A stretch of DNA of 64,000 bases from an uncultured Pontibacter sp. (GCA_947499125.1 CANMMP010000001.1:1240001-1304000), one strand, 5' to 3'; positions 47,725 through 56,966 are shown, counted from the first letter of the stretch. Numbers and translations: made by a program. The notes: generated from the sequence alone by a model not told the origin.

Positions 47725-49914
47725 TTAGTTCTGCTTGGCTTTGTGTGCTGCTACACCGGCATCCAGGAAATTGATGAAGTTCTCTACATTCAGGTCGTAA
47801 GCAGTTGGCTTTACCAGTACGTTTTCGTTTGCGTCCATTAGCACATAGTATGGCTGGGCGTTTACATTGAATTTTGTGATCTGGTAGTCGGCGTACTTCT
47901 TACCTATAGTTTTCTTTTCTTTTCCGTCGTAGTCGCTTACATACCATTCGTTTTCAGGCAGTTCGCTTTTAGCGTCTACATACAGGGCGGCAATTACATA
48001 GTTATCACGGAGGCGTTGCAGTACGCGTGGGTCTGACCATACGTTGGCTTCCATTTCGCGACAGTTTACGCAACCATGGCCAGTGAAGTCAATAAAGATC
48101 GGTTTGCCTTGCTCGGCTGCGCACTTTTTAGCTTGCTCCAGGTCAAAGTAGCCTTGCAGGCCGTGCGGCAGGTGCAGGAAGTCGCCATACTTTGGTGTTT
48201 CGCATAGTTGGTTATCGGTGTTGCTAACTGTAGCAGTACTTCCAGCATTCTGGCGGATGATAGTATTCAGGTCGAAGTCGTGGGTAGATTGCGGTGGCAG
48301 GTAACCAGATAAGGCTTTTAGCGGCGCACCAAACATGCCCGGCACCAGGTATACTACAAAGCTAAACGTAGCGATTGCAAAGAACAGGCGCGGTACACTA
48401 ATGTACTTTAGGTCGGAGTCGTGCGAGAACTTGAGTTTACCCAGCAGGTAAAAGCCCATCAGCGTAAAAATAACGATCCATAAAGCTAAGTATACTTCAC
48501 GGTCAAGTAAACCCCAGTGGTATACCTGGTCGGCAATGCTCAGGAATTTAAGGGCCAGTGCCAGTTCCAGGAAGCCCAATACTACTTTTACTGAGTTAAG
48601 CCAGCCGCCTGATTTTGGCAAACCGCTCAGCCACGACGGGAAGATGGCAAACAAAGTAAATGGCAACGCAAAGGCCAGCGAGAAAGCAAACATACCCATG
48701 ATCGGGCGTATAGTTTCGCCGCCGGCTGAGGCTACCAATATGCTGCCAACTATAGGGCCGGTGCACGAGAACGAAACCAGCGCCAGCGTAAAGGCCATAA
48801 AGAACACCCCGATCCAGCCTCCTTTATCAGCCTGGGAATCTACTTTGGTTAGCCACGAGCTTGGCAAGGTTATCTCGAACATGCCGAAGAACGACATGGC
48901 AAATATCACGAACACCAGGAAGAACAGCACATTTGGTATCCAGTGGGTACTGATAAAGTTAGCGCCATCGGCACCGAACAAACGGGCAACTATAGTTCCG
49001 ATTATAGTATAAATAGCGATGATAGACACACCATAAACAAGCGCTTTAATTACAGCTTGTCTGCGGCTTTGGCTGCTACCCGTAAAAAAGCTTACCGTCA
49101 TAGGTATCATCGGGAACACGCAAGGTGTTAGCAGCGCTACTAATCCAGAGCCAAAAGCAATCAGCATAAACGTCCAGAGGTCGTCTTTATCGGTGGCGGG
49201 CTGCGAGAAATCAGTTTCGGCAACTGTTTCGTCTGCAGCAGGACTTGCTGCAGATGCCGTATCGGTCGGGCTAAGGCCAAAAGCTGGCGAGCCATGGTCC
49301 TCATTTCCCTGACTCAGCTTTTCAGTTGTTTCGGGTTGCTGAGGAGTGGTTTCCGGTGCCTCGGGCTCTTCGGGTTTAGTTACAGGGGTAGTAACCTGTG
49401 TAGTTGTAGTTGCCGCTTTGCCCGTAACTTTTATCAGCTTGTTATTAAAAACAAATTCATCATCAAACGGAATGCAACGGCCATCAATATCGGTACATAC
49501 CTGGTATTCGTATGTTCCTTTTACCTGCAGGTTAGGGCTAAGCACCTTTATTTTCTGGCGGAACTGGGCCGTACCGACGAAGTAAGTATACTCGCCACCC
49601 CACAGGTCGTCAAATTTCTTTTTAGGCTTTACCGGTACAATGTCGCCAATAAGCTGGTAAGACGGGTGCTTTACAAACTCGAAAGTAGTAACCATTGGCC
49701 CAAGTTCCGGGTCGAAGTCCGAAGAGTATAAATACCAGTCTTTATCGATCTTAACATTAAAGATCAATTCGACCTCTTCGCCAACAGCAGCCTCTTTTTT
49801 AGATACGTCGTAGCTCCAGGTAGCAGGTTTAAGTATCTGCGCGGTAGCACTAAAAGCCAGCAACCAAAAAAACAATACGGCTGCTATACTTTTAAGGGGG
49901 ATATGGTTAAGCAT
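47725..49914 (-). CDS. dsbD: Cytochrome c biogenesis / thiol:disulfide interchange protein DsbD
   Basis: 729 residues from the ATG at 49914. A signal peptide (FFWLLAFSATAQ) and an N-terminal periplasmic beta domain (WSYDVSKKEAAVGEEVELIFNV; DsbD-alpha-like) are followed by a Pro/Thr/Glu linker. Then comes the eight-helix membrane domain with LLTPCVFPMIPMTVSFFTG and FSCTGPIVGSILV, and a C-terminal thioredoxin domain with HGCVNC (Cys615, Cys618). It carries electrons from cytoplasmic thioredoxin to periplasmic thiols. An upstream in-frame extension to 50145 is AT-rich, unlike the family, and rejected. Confidence 0.93.
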   Translation of the reverse strand: MLNHIPLKSIAAVLFFWLLAFSATAQILKPATWSYDVSKKEAAVGEEVELIFNVKIDKDWYLYSSDFDPELGPMVTTFEFVKHPSYQLIGDIVPVKPKKKFDDLWGGEYTYFVGTAQFRQKIKVLSPNLQVKGTYEYQVCTDIDGRCIPFDDEFVFNNKLIKVTGKAATTTTQVTTPVTKPEEPEAPETTPQQPETTEKLSQGNEDHGSPAFGLSPTDTASAASPAADETVAETDFSQPATDKDDLWTFMLIAFGSGLVALLTPCVFPMIPMTVSFFTGSSQSRRQAVIKALVYGVSIIAIYTIIGTIVARLFGADGANFISTHWIPNVLFFLVFVIFAMSFFGMFEITLPSSWLTKVDSQADKGGWIGVFFMAFTLALVSFSCTGPIVGSILVASAGGETIRPIMGMFAFSLAFALPFTLFAIFPSWLSGLPKSGGWLNSVKVVLGFLELALALKFLSIADQVYHWGLLDREVYLALWIVIFTLMGFYLLGKLKFSHDSDLKYISVPRLFFAIATFSFVVYLVPGMFGAPLKALSGYLPPQSTHDFDLNTIIRQNAGSTATVSNTDNQLCETPKYGDFLHLPHGLQGYFDLEQAKKCAAEQGKPIFIDFTGHGCVNCREMEANVWSDPRVLQRLRDNYVIAALYVDAKSELPENEWYVSDYDGKEKKTIGKKYADYQITKFNVNAQPYYVLMDANENVLVKPTAYDLNVENFINFLDAGVAAHKAKQN

Positions 49915-50571
49915 ATGTGCTTCAGTTAAATTCTTACGGGCCACAATACAGGTAGCCGGTATTTTGTTTAAAGGTGAAATCGATACAAAAGTAAAAAATA
50001 TATTACTGCTTTCTGCTACCCTTTGCTGTATGCAACACATAACTCGGCACACAGCGTTGAATTTAGCATAAACGGTATTACTTATTCTAACTTCTTTTCT
50101 AAAACAGTAACCTATAGTTAGTGTTATTACCTGGTGTAAGCACAAACATTGTGCAGAAAAAACTGCTTCACATTTTCAGAAAGCAGTATAATAATCAGCC
50201 CTCATAATTAAGCTAAAATCCAATAGTAATTATCGCAGCAGGTTAACAACCAAAATAGCACCTTTCCAATTCAACAAGCGCGCAAGCTCTATACCTATCT
50301 CAAACTATAAAATGAAGCCAAAATTATACTTTTTATAATATATTTTAAAATATTTATATATAAACATAACTTTTATTTAATATTTTCAGTATATTATACA
50401 AATGCAAATCAAACAACTATAGCTTGATTTTTTACCATTAAATTTTGGATGTATACCATTTAAACCCGGCTATTCACAAGTTAAATAGCAGCAAATGTAT
50501 ACTGATGAAATTATATATTAATTTTGAATGTAGATTAAACAAGAAAAAGTATAACTCAAGCATCAAGTACG
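49915..50571. other. AT-rich intergenic region, no gene seen
   Basis: 657 bases between dsbD and the 102-residue orphan. The stretch 50325-50540 is almost only A and T with short TATA/TTTAA runs. No hairpin terminator or convincing ORF is seen. It probably holds both divergent promoters. No repeat shared with other sites was noticed. Confidence 0.6.
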
Positions 50572-50880
50572 ATGAAGCAAAATCTTGAACATTATGAAAA
50601 CCAGGTTCTGAAAACAGAATGCGGAAGGGAGTTTGATTACATCTTTAAAGCGATAAAGCTTGTTCGTGATGAACATCATAACTTCCATGTAGTGTATAAG
50701 ACCATGGCTGATGAGTATATTTATTCTTTCTGCAACCCTTTTCTGGATACGCTTGCTTCGAATACTTATACCGTTATATCGGAAGCGGAAGCCCGTCGCA
50801 TTTTCCTGCCAAGGCTTTCAGGCCCCAATGCCAGCGAATTATTTACTACATCCAAAACATCGTTTACTGTGCACGCATAA
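50572..50880 (+). CDS. Orphan cytoplasmic protein, 102 residues
   Basis: No signal peptide. The sequence is YENQVLKTECGREFDYIFKAIKLVRDEHHNFHVVYKTMADEYIYSFCNPFLDTLASNTYTVISEAEARRIFLPRL plus a short tail; I do not recognise it. It appears alpha/beta with one Cys near the middle. It has codons like its neighbours, a very AT-rich upstream region and a perfect terminator, so it is likely a real single-gene transcript. Confidence 0.65.
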   Translation: MKQNLEHYENQVLKTECGREFDYIFKAIKLVRDEHHNFHVVYKTMADEYIYSFCNPFLDTLASNTYTVISEAEARRIFLPRLSGPNASELFTTSKTSFTVHA

Positions 50881-50900
50881 GTTTTATAAAGCACTACATA

Positions 50901-50938
50901 AACCACAAAGGCGCCCATAAAACGGCGCCTTTGTGGTT
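50901..50938 (+). terminator. Perfect 15-bp terminator hairpin
   Basis: AACCACAAAGGCGCC (50901-50915) pairs perfectly with its complement at 50924-50938. Confidence 0.85.
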
Positions 50939-51072
50939 TAATACAATTATACAGCTCAAAATGCAGCTACCTGAACGCAGCAAATATTTATCAAACTATA
51001 TACATTTGTAGCTTAGCATCGTATTTTAGTTAATTTTACAGCTATACTTAATTTGGCTGCTCAAATAAAAAC

Positions 51073-52407
51073 ATGATATTTAATATATTTCTTACCATTT
51101 TCCTGGTACTGCTTAACGGCTTTTTCGTGGCTGCTGAGTTTGCTCTTGTAAAGGTACGCGCCTCCCAGATAGAACTGAGGGCGCAAGCCGGTAACAAGAT
51201 GGCAAAGATGGCTCAGCACATGATCTCGCACCTGGATGCTTATTTGTCGGCTACGCAGTTAGGTATTACGCTTGCCTCACTTGGTTTGGGTTGGATAGGC
51301 GAAAGCGTAGTTTCTGAGATCATTATTAATCTGATGACTACTTTCGGGTTTGAGCCAAGCCCTGAAATAGCCCATAGTATTGCGCTGCCAATTGCCTTCG
51401 CCCTTATAACGGTGCTGCACATTGTATTTGGTGAGCTGGCTCCTAAATCGCTGGCTATTCAGCGGCCCGAATCTACTACGCTGGCCATTGTGCTGCCACT
51501 CCGGTTTTTCTATATCCTGTTCATTCCGTTTATCTGGCTGCTTAATGGGTTCTCTAACTTTATACTTCGGTCGATGGGTATACGGGCGCTTCACGGCTCC
51601 GAAGTACACTCAGCTGAAGAACTGCGCCTGTTGTTTGAGCAAAGTGCCGAGGGCGGTGCCATACACGACTCACAGCACGAGCTACTGGAGAATGTATTCC
51701 AGTTTAATGAGCGCATGGTAAAACAGATTCTGGTGCCCCGTACTAAAATGGTAGCCATCGATATCAATATCAACGAGCAGGACCTGATGGAGGTCATCTT
51801 TAACGAAGGTTATTCGCGCCTGCCTGTTTACGACAACAGCATCGATAATATTGTTGGTGTGTTGTATGTGAAAGACCTGCTGAGCATTATGCGCCTCGGC
51901 GAGCCTATCGTGCTGGAGAAACTGATACGCCCTGCTTACTTTGTGCCAGAGACCAAGAAGATCAACCGCCTGCTTAAACAGTTCCAGCGCCGGCACCTGC
52001 ACATGGCCATTGCTACAGATGAGTTTGGCGGGGTTTCGGGTATAGTTACTATAGAAGATATTATTGAGGAACTGGTAGGCGAGATACAGGATGAATACGA
52101 TGAAGAAGTACCGCTCGTTGAAATGGTGGCCGATTACGAATATAAAGTAAGTGCCTCTACCCCGATATCAGATGCCAACGACTACCTGCCTTACCCATTA
52201 CCAGAAGGCGAAGATTATGAGACCGTAGGTGGCTTGGTAAGCGTACTTTATGGCCAGATACCAGAAGATATTACCGATGCCATCGAGTTTAACGAATATG
52301 AGATACGGGTGCTGGAGAAATCAGAAAGAAGCCTGATATCGGTGCTGTTCAAGATACGCGAAGAAATGCGTGAAGGCAGCGTTCTAAAAGATATGCCAGA
52401 GCATTAA
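51073..52407 (+). CDS. CorC/CNNM-type (HlyC/CorC) transporter-associated protein
   Basis: 444 residues: an N-terminal DUF21/CNNM transmembrane domain (about residues 1-190; FFVAAEFALVKVRASQIE, LGLGWIGESVV, HIVFGELAPKSLAI), then two CBS domains (RTKMVAIDININEQDLMEVIFNEGYSRLPVYD and IEDIIEELVGEIQDEYDEE) and a C-terminal CorC_HlyC domain (YETVGGLVSVLYGQIPEDI). Family members act in magnesium or cobalt efflux; the label hemolysin is historical. It stands alone, with a terminator downstream shared with the convergent carbonic anhydrase gene. Confidence 0.94.
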   Translation: MIFNIFLTIFLVLLNGFFVAAEFALVKVRASQIELRAQAGNKMAKMAQHMISHLDAYLSATQLGITLASLGLGWIGESVVSEIIINLMTTFGFEPSPEIAHSIALPIAFALITVLHIVFGELAPKSLAIQRPESTTLAIVLPLRFFYILFIPFIWLLNGFSNFILRSMGIRALHGSEVHSAEELRLLFEQSAEGGAIHDSQHELLENVFQFNERMVKQILVPRTKMVAIDININEQDLMEVIFNEGYSRLPVYDNSIDNIVGVLYVKDLLSIMRLGEPIVLEKLIRPAYFVPETKKINRLLKQFQRRHLHMAIATDEFGGVSGIVTIEDIIEELVGEIQDEYDEEVPLVEMVADYEYKVSASTPISDANDYLPYPLPEGEDYETVGGLVSVLYGQIPEDITDAIEFNEYEIRVLEKSERSLISVLFKIREEMREGSVLKDMPEH

Positions 52408-52424
52408 GTCCATTTACGGAAACT

Positions 52425-52473
52425 ATAAAAGCGCCTGCTTTGCCTAATATAAACGGCAGAGAAAGCGCTTTTG
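52425..52473. terminator. Bidirectional hairpin between CorC-like and carbonic anhydrase genes
   Basis: AAAAGCGC at 52426-52433 pairs with GCGCTTTT at 52465-52472, with a further partial CTTTGCC/GGCAGAG pairing inside. Confidence 0.65.
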
Positions 52474-52476
52474 CTT

Positions 52477-52995
52477 TTACTCCTTACCGGTAAACCAACT
52501 GCTGTACATCACATAGTTGTTGGCTACTTTATCCAGTCCATCTATCTGTTCCTGGCTAAGCTGCTTTACTTTTTTTGCCGGAATACCTGCGTATATCCAA
52601 CCCGATTCGCATACGGTGTTTTCCAACACTATAGCACCGGCGGCAACTATACAGTTCTTCTGCACAAGCGCGTTGTCCATCACGATAGAGCCCATGCCTA
52701 TCAGCACATTATCTTCTACAGTGCAGCCATGTACAATGGCGTTGTGCCCTACCGATACGTTGCTGCCTATAGTTGTAGCTGCTTTCTGGTAAGTGCAGTG
52801 TATAACCGCGCCATCCTGTATGTTCGTCTTATCACCGATACGAATAGCATTTACATCGCCGCGAATTACAGCATTAAACCACACAGAGCACTCGCGGCCC
52901 ATTACCACATCGCCAACAATAGTGGCGTTCTCTGCTACAAACGTGTCGTCGCCTATTTGGGGCATTACACCCTTTACCGGAAGTATAACTGGCAT
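52477..52995 (-). CDS. Gamma-class carbonic anhydrase family protein
   Basis: 172 residues, left-handed beta-helix of hexapeptide repeats (INATIVGDV/NAVIRGDVNAIRIG/NIQDGAVIH-type). The zinc-ligand histidines of the gamma-CA family are visible in IQDGAVIHCTY and in SVGHNAIVHGCTV. Such proteins are carbonic anhydrases or inactive homologues (PaaY, YrdA, and CA-like subunits of plant complex I). Catalytic activity cannot be claimed. It is not linked to nuo genes here. Confidence 0.92.
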   Translation of the reverse strand: MPVILPVKGVMPQIGDDTFVAENATIVGDVVMGRECSVWFNAVIRGDVNAIRIGDKTNIQDGAVIHCTYQKAATTIGSNVSVGHNAIVHGCTVEDNVLIGMGSIVMDNALVQKNCIVAAGAIVLENTVCESGWIYAGIPAKKVKQLSQEQIDGLDKVANNYVMYSSWFTGKE

Positions 52996-53170
52996 ATTTT
53001 TAATTTTGAATGATCGAATTTTGAATGACTGAATAAGAGGTAAAGATAAGTTGCTGTTTTGGATTTCTTAATCCGGAACTTTAACTGAAGCAGATTTCTT
53101 AATCCGCGTTAATATAATACCGGGGTTTCCGAAGAGAAGAAGAGTTTTGGTTTCAGCGTAAACCCCGACC

Positions 53171-53194
53171 ATTGTTGGTGTTTTCACCAACAAT
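53171..53194. repeat. ATTGTTGGTG palindrome in intergenic gap
   Basis: ATTGTTGGTG (53171-53180) pairs with CACCAACAAT (53185-53194) around a TTTT loop. A related GCTGGTGAAAACACACAGC hairpin lies at 53211-53229. It is in the 262-base gap before the radical SAM gene. Probably a dispersed hairpin or terminator remnant. Confidence 0.5.
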
Positions 53195-53257
53195 CTGGCT
53201 ACTTATACTTGCTGGTGAAAACACACAGCAAGGGCGAAGATACTGAACCCCCAACAA

Positions 53258-54241
53258 CTAATAACCAACCAACCGTTTCCAGGTTCCTTTGTTATAGTTA
53301 TACTTAAGCGTGCTTGGCAGTGCTTTCCAGAAGTATTTGCTGATGTTCACGGCGAAGCTTGGTTGCATGTAGCAGTTTATAGTACAGCCTTCGCAGGCAG
53401 GTAAACGGCCTTCCTGTTGTTTTATAGTCTCCACTTCGGGGCTATAGTATAGTTGCTGCAGATTTCCATTTATCGGGTAGCTTTTAGTGCCTAAATGGTA
53501 GCAGGGCAGCACCAGTTCGTTTTCGGGAGAGATAACTATCGTAGTGGTAGCCGCTTTACAAACCGGATCAGCAATATGGTTTCCGCCATCTTTACGGAGC
53601 TGTATAAAGCCATCGTTCAGGTATACGCCTTTCCGCTTCCCGAATTGCGTCAGGTAATCCAGTTCTTCGACCGTTAATTGTTCTCCGGTCTCTACAGTGT
53701 TATACTCGAAGGCAGGGTTAAGTATAAGTATAAGTTTGTTGGGCTGAGTTATAGTTCTGTACACTTCTTCCAGTTCATGCAGGTTATGCCTGAAAACCGT
53801 AAAAAGTATATCCGGCCGCTCGCCCAGTTCTTTCGCCACCCGCACCGATTCCATCACAAAATCGTAACAGGCTACTCCCCTGCTGGTGTCGTGTGTTTCT
53901 TTATCAGCTGAGTCGAGGGAGAAGTGCAGCATGTCTACTTTACCTTTCAGGCGCTGCGCCAGTTTAGGGTAAAGCATGGCATTGGTGGTGAGCGTCGTTA
54001 TAAAACCCATGTCGTGCGCCATGGCCAGCATCTGGTTAATCTGGCGGTGCAGCAGCGGTTCGCCGCCCGTAAAATCAATTACCTGCACACCCATCTTTTT
54101 TAAGTCTCGCAAATTTTGCTGCACATCTTCCAGGGTAATATAAGGCGAAGGTTTTTCCCAGATATCACAGAACGAGCACTTTGCGTTACAGCGGTACGTA
54201 ACGTAGTAGTTGCAAAGCACGGGTTTGTTTCTCAGGCGCAT
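53258..54241 (-). CDS. Radical SAM / SPASM-domain protein
   Basis: 327 residues. The radical SAM motif is TYRCNAKCSFC (Cys18, Cys22, Cys25), followed by the glycine-rich DFTGGEPLL. The C-terminus has extra cysteines in PVCKAATTTIVISPENELVLPCYH and EGCTINC, consistent with a SPASM/twitch auxiliary iron-sulfur cluster. Members mature peptides or act on other biosynthetic substrates. Substrate is unknown, and no peptide precursor is visible nearby. Overall pattern also resembles MoaA-like enzymes, but those carry a different C-terminus. Confidence 0.88.
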   Translation of the reverse strand: MRLRNKPVLCNYYVTYRCNAKCSFCDIWEKPSPYITLEDVQQNLRDLKKMGVQVIDFTGGEPLLHRQINQMLAMAHDMGFITTLTTNAMLYPKLAQRLKGKVDMLHFSLDSADKETHDTSRGVACYDFVMESVRVAKELGERPDILFTVFRHNLHELEEVYRTITQPNKLILILNPAFEYNTVETGEQLTVEELDYLTQFGKRKGVYLNDGFIQLRKDGGNHIADPVCKAATTTIVISPENELVLPCYHLGTKSYPINGNLQQLYYSPEVETIKQQEGRLPACEGCTINCYMQPSFAVNISKYFWKALPSTLKYNYNKGTWKRLVGY

Positions 54242-54420
54242 CAGGGTTAGTTACGAGTTTTGATGTAAAATAAAGAAGTATAGTTTATAGCCTAATTTAT
54301 TAAATTGTTGATTGGAGGCTCCGCTAAAGTATAAGATGCAAAGTGTAGCGTCTCTGCAAAGTAAATTTAATTAAATATAACTTACGTCTCAATCACCTAA
54401 ACTTTCTGAATCTCCTAACT

Positions 54421-54840
54421 ATGAAAAGACAAAACATCTCCTCCGGTACTGTTTGGGAGAATTCTATAGGTTATAGTCGCGCCGTTAGGATAGGTAATAT
54501 TATAGAAGTGGCAGGCACTACCGCTACCAACGGCGACCAGGTTATAGGCAAGGGAAGCGCTTACGAACAGGCAAAGTTTATACTTCAGAAGATAGCAAAA
54601 GCCCTGGAAGAAGCCGGCGCAACGATGGAAGATGTTGTAAGAACCCGCATTTTTGTAACCAACATAGCTGATTGGCAGGAAGTGGGTCGTGCACATGGCG
54701 AAGTATTCAGAACTATAAAACCAGCCTCGACTATGGTGCAGGTAAGCGCCCTTATTAACCCTGATCTTTTAGTGGAGATAGAAGCGACTGCCCTTCTCTC
54801 GGTAGAACACCCGCAAACAGAAGGCTTTTCACTAAGGTAG
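54421..54840 (+). CDS. RidA-family protein
   Basis: 139 residues of the YjgF/YER057c/UK114 family. It has EVAGTTATNGDQVIGKG, EDVVRTRIFVTNIADWQEVGRAH and PASTMVQVSALINPDLLVEIEATA, with the conserved Arg of the deaminase pocket in VRTRIFV. RidA proteins hydrolyse reactive enamine/imine intermediates from PLP enzymes, but divergent members can have other roles. Cytoplasmic. It is divergent from the radical SAM gene, and no partner gene is in operon with it. Confidence 0.9.
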   Translation: MKRQNISSGTVWENSIGYSRAVRIGNIIEVAGTTATNGDQVIGKGSAYEQAKFILQKIAKALEEAGATMEDVVRTRIFVTNIADWQEVGRAHGEVFRTIKPASTMVQVSALINPDLLVEIEATALLSVEHPQTEGFSLR

Positions 54841-55171
54841 CGTAAGTATAGTTTTATAGTTGGTGTTATTTTATTCTGCTGGCGCGAGTCTGGAGTATAA
54901 ACCCACCCCTGCCCCTCCGAGGAGGGGAATATTCTTTACTGCTGTATTAAAATTTGCAGTTTTATAGTTAGCGTAAATCAAACCACCCCTAACCCCTAAC
55001 CCGAATCAAGTCCGGGATCTACGACTTGTCTAAGGCGGGGAATTCGGCTACTACTATAGCTGCCTGTATTGTTTTATTGTTGCGTAAGTCATCCCCCTAC
55101 CCCCTTCAAAGGGGGACTTCTCTGCTATACTTATAGTTAGCGTTAAAATTCTATAGCTGACGGTATAGAAC

Positions 55172-55230
55172 GGACAAGTTGTAACCTGTCCCTACAGAAG
55201 AAGATCGTAGAGACGCAATACTTTGCGTCT
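55172..55230. repeat. Composite REP pair (BIME-like), copy 2, inverted
   Basis: GGACAAGTTGTAACCTGTCC (55172-55191), CTAC (55192-55195), an 11-base spacer, GTAG (55207-55210), then AGACGCAATACTTTGCGTCT (55211-55230). This is the copy at 27353-27411 in opposite orientation, with the same 59-nt length and identical spacer length but different spacer sequence. Confidence 0.8.
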
Positions 55231-55339
55231 TGTTTCCAGTTGCTATAGACCTCTAATATGGAACAAATAAGATTTCTCGGCTGCGCTCGAAATGACATAA
55301 TATCAACTATAAACCAGCCTTACAGTCTACAGTTAAAGC

Positions 55340-55377
55340 AAAACCGCCGGAAAGCATATTGGCTCTCCGGCGGTTTT
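55340..55377 (-). terminator. Terminator of AbgT transporter gene
   Basis: AAAACCGCCGGA pairs with TCCGGCGGTTTT around a 14-base loop, 60 bases past the minus-strand stop. Confidence 0.8.
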
Positions 55378-55436
55378 ATTTATAGTTTATAGATTAGTCT
55401 ATTGTACTTCGTCAAAGAAATCCTTTCTCATAAAAC

Positions 55437-56966
55437 TTACTTCGGCATATACATTTCTGCACCCGGGCCAACCGGCAAGCCAATCAAAATCCAGATGATA
55501 AGGAGGATAACCCAGCCAATGAAGAACACGAAGGTATAAGGCAACATAGTTGATATTACCGTACCGATACCTGCTTTCTTATCGTAGCGCTGTATAAAGG
55601 CTACTATCAGGGCGAAGTACGACATCATAGGTGAGATAATGTTGGTAACACTATCACCGATGCGGTAGGCCACCTGGGTAAACTCCGGGGTGTAGCCCAG
55701 TAGCATGAACATCGGGATGAAAACCGGCGCCATAATGGCCCACTTAGCCGAAGCCGAACCCATTACCAGGTTTATCAAAGCGGCAACTATAATAAAGGTA
55801 ACCATCAGCGGAATATCGCTCAGGCCCATTGTCTTCAGCACATCGGCACCATTAATGGCAAGTATAAGCCCCAGGTTGGTCCAGTTAAAGTACGCTACGA
55901 ACTGCGCTGCAAAAAACACGAGTACAATGTAAGAACCCAGCGTTTCCATAGACTTGGACATACCCCGCATTACATCGCTGTCGTTTTTTATAGTTTTAGC
56001 GCCTATACCATACGCAATACCGGCAACACCAGCCAGTATAAAAATAAAGGCAACTATACCCGACATAAACGGCGACTTAAGGATATCACCAGTCTCAGGG
56101 TCACGTAAATAACCGCCTTCCGGGATAAGGCCGCCTAATATAAAGGCAACCATTAAAAGTATGGCTATAGTAGCGTAAAGCAGTCCGCGCTTTTCATCGC
56201 TGTTAAGGCGATCTATACTTTGCGGTTTCTCGTCGCCTTCGTATTCGCCCAGGCGTGGTATCACTACTTTTTCAGTTACCCAGGTACCAAGTCCGGCAAT
56301 CAGGAACGTAGACACGAACATGAAATAGTAGTTGGCAGCAGGGTTAACAGAATACTCAGGGTCGATGATGTGAGCCGCTTCTGTAGACAGACCGGCCAGC
56401 AATGGATCGACGGTACCGAGCAGCAGGTTGGCGCTATAACCACCCGACACACCGGCAAAAGCAGCAGCCAGACCAGCCAGCGGATGACGACCAGCTGCCA
56501 GGAAAATAACCGCAGCTAACGGCACAAGGAGTACATAACCAACTTCAGAAGCCGTATTAGAAAGCACACCGGCAAATACAATTACAAACGTAAGCAACCT
56601 TTTAGGCGACGAAAGCACTACCAAACGCAGCACAGCCCCGATAAGACCCGTACCCTCGGCAATACCGATACCCAGCAACGACACCAGCACTGTACCCAGC
56701 GGGGCAAAATCGGTAAAGTTGGTTACCATTTTGGTCAGGATCATGTGCAGGCCTTCGGTAGAAAGCAGGTTAAAAGGAGTTACCGTTTCGCCGGTGCCCG
56801 GGTGTACCACAGCCATATCAAACTGGGCGGCTACCCACGAGAGCAGGATCACGAAAAAGGCAAAACCTGCGAAAAGGGTGGCAGGGTGAGGCAAAGCATT
56901 ACCAATACGCTCTACCACCGACAGGAACTTATCTATCCCTGATTTTTTCTTCTGTAGTTCAGTCAT
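55437..56966 (-). CDS. AbgT-family transporter
   Basis: 509 residues and about 10 to 12 transmembrane helices. It starts with the family pattern [21 protein letters not shown] and contains [22 protein letters not shown] and [28 protein letters not shown]. AbgT proteins transport p-aminobenzoyl-glutamate or export sulfonamides. Substrate here is unknown, and no abgAB hydrolase genes are adjacent. The start lies 158 bases from the divergent LD-carboxypeptidase gene. Confidence 0.93.
   Translation of the reverse strand: MTELQKKKSGIDKFLSVVERIGNALPHPATLFAGFAFFVILLSWVAAQFDMAVVHPGTGETVTPFNLLSTEGLHMILTKMVTNFTDFAPLGTVLVSLLGIGIAEGTGLIGAVLRLVVLSSPKRLLTFVIVFAGVLSNTASEVGYVLLVPLAAVIFLAAGRHPLAGLAAAFAGVSGGYSANLLLGTVDPLLAGLSTEAAHIIDPEYSVNPAANYYFMFVSTFLIAGLGTWVTEKVVIPRLGEYEGDEKPQSIDRLNSDEKRGLLYATIAILLMVAFILGGLIPEGGYLRDPETGDILKSPFMSGIVAFIFILAGVAGIAYGIGAKTIKNDSDVMRGMSKSMETLGSYIVLVFFAAQFVAYFNWTNLGLILAINGADVLKTMGLSDIPLMVTFIIVAALINLVMGSASAKWAIMAPVFIPMFMLLGYTPEFTQVAYRIGDSVTNIISPMMSYFALIVAFIQRYDKKAGIGTVISTMLPYTFVFFIGWVILLIIWILIGLPVGPGAEMYMPK

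Larger units (their letters stand above)
54841..55436. repeat. Intergenic mosaic of dispersed repeat modules, no gene
   Basis: About 600 bases without a credible gene. They hold a CCCCTCCGAGGAGGGG palindrome (54912-54927), a CCCGAATCAAGTCCGGGATC hairpin (55000-55019), a CCCCCTACCCCCTTCAAAGG module near 55093, a composite REP pair (55172-55230) and an inverted GATTTCTCGGCTGCGCTCGA module (55270-55289). A terminator lies at 55340-55377. The modules are shared with the gaps at 27.2-27.8, 42.7-43.4 and 46.1 kb. Confidence 0.75.

Noticed and set aside
49915..50145. 77-residue N-terminal extension of DsbD
   Set aside because: It would bury the signal peptide and has no family similarity; ATG at 49914 gives a normal signal peptide.
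51073..52407. True hemolysin function for the HlyC/CorC-like protein
   Set aside because: The name is historical; the DUF21-CBS-CorC architecture points to divalent cation transport.
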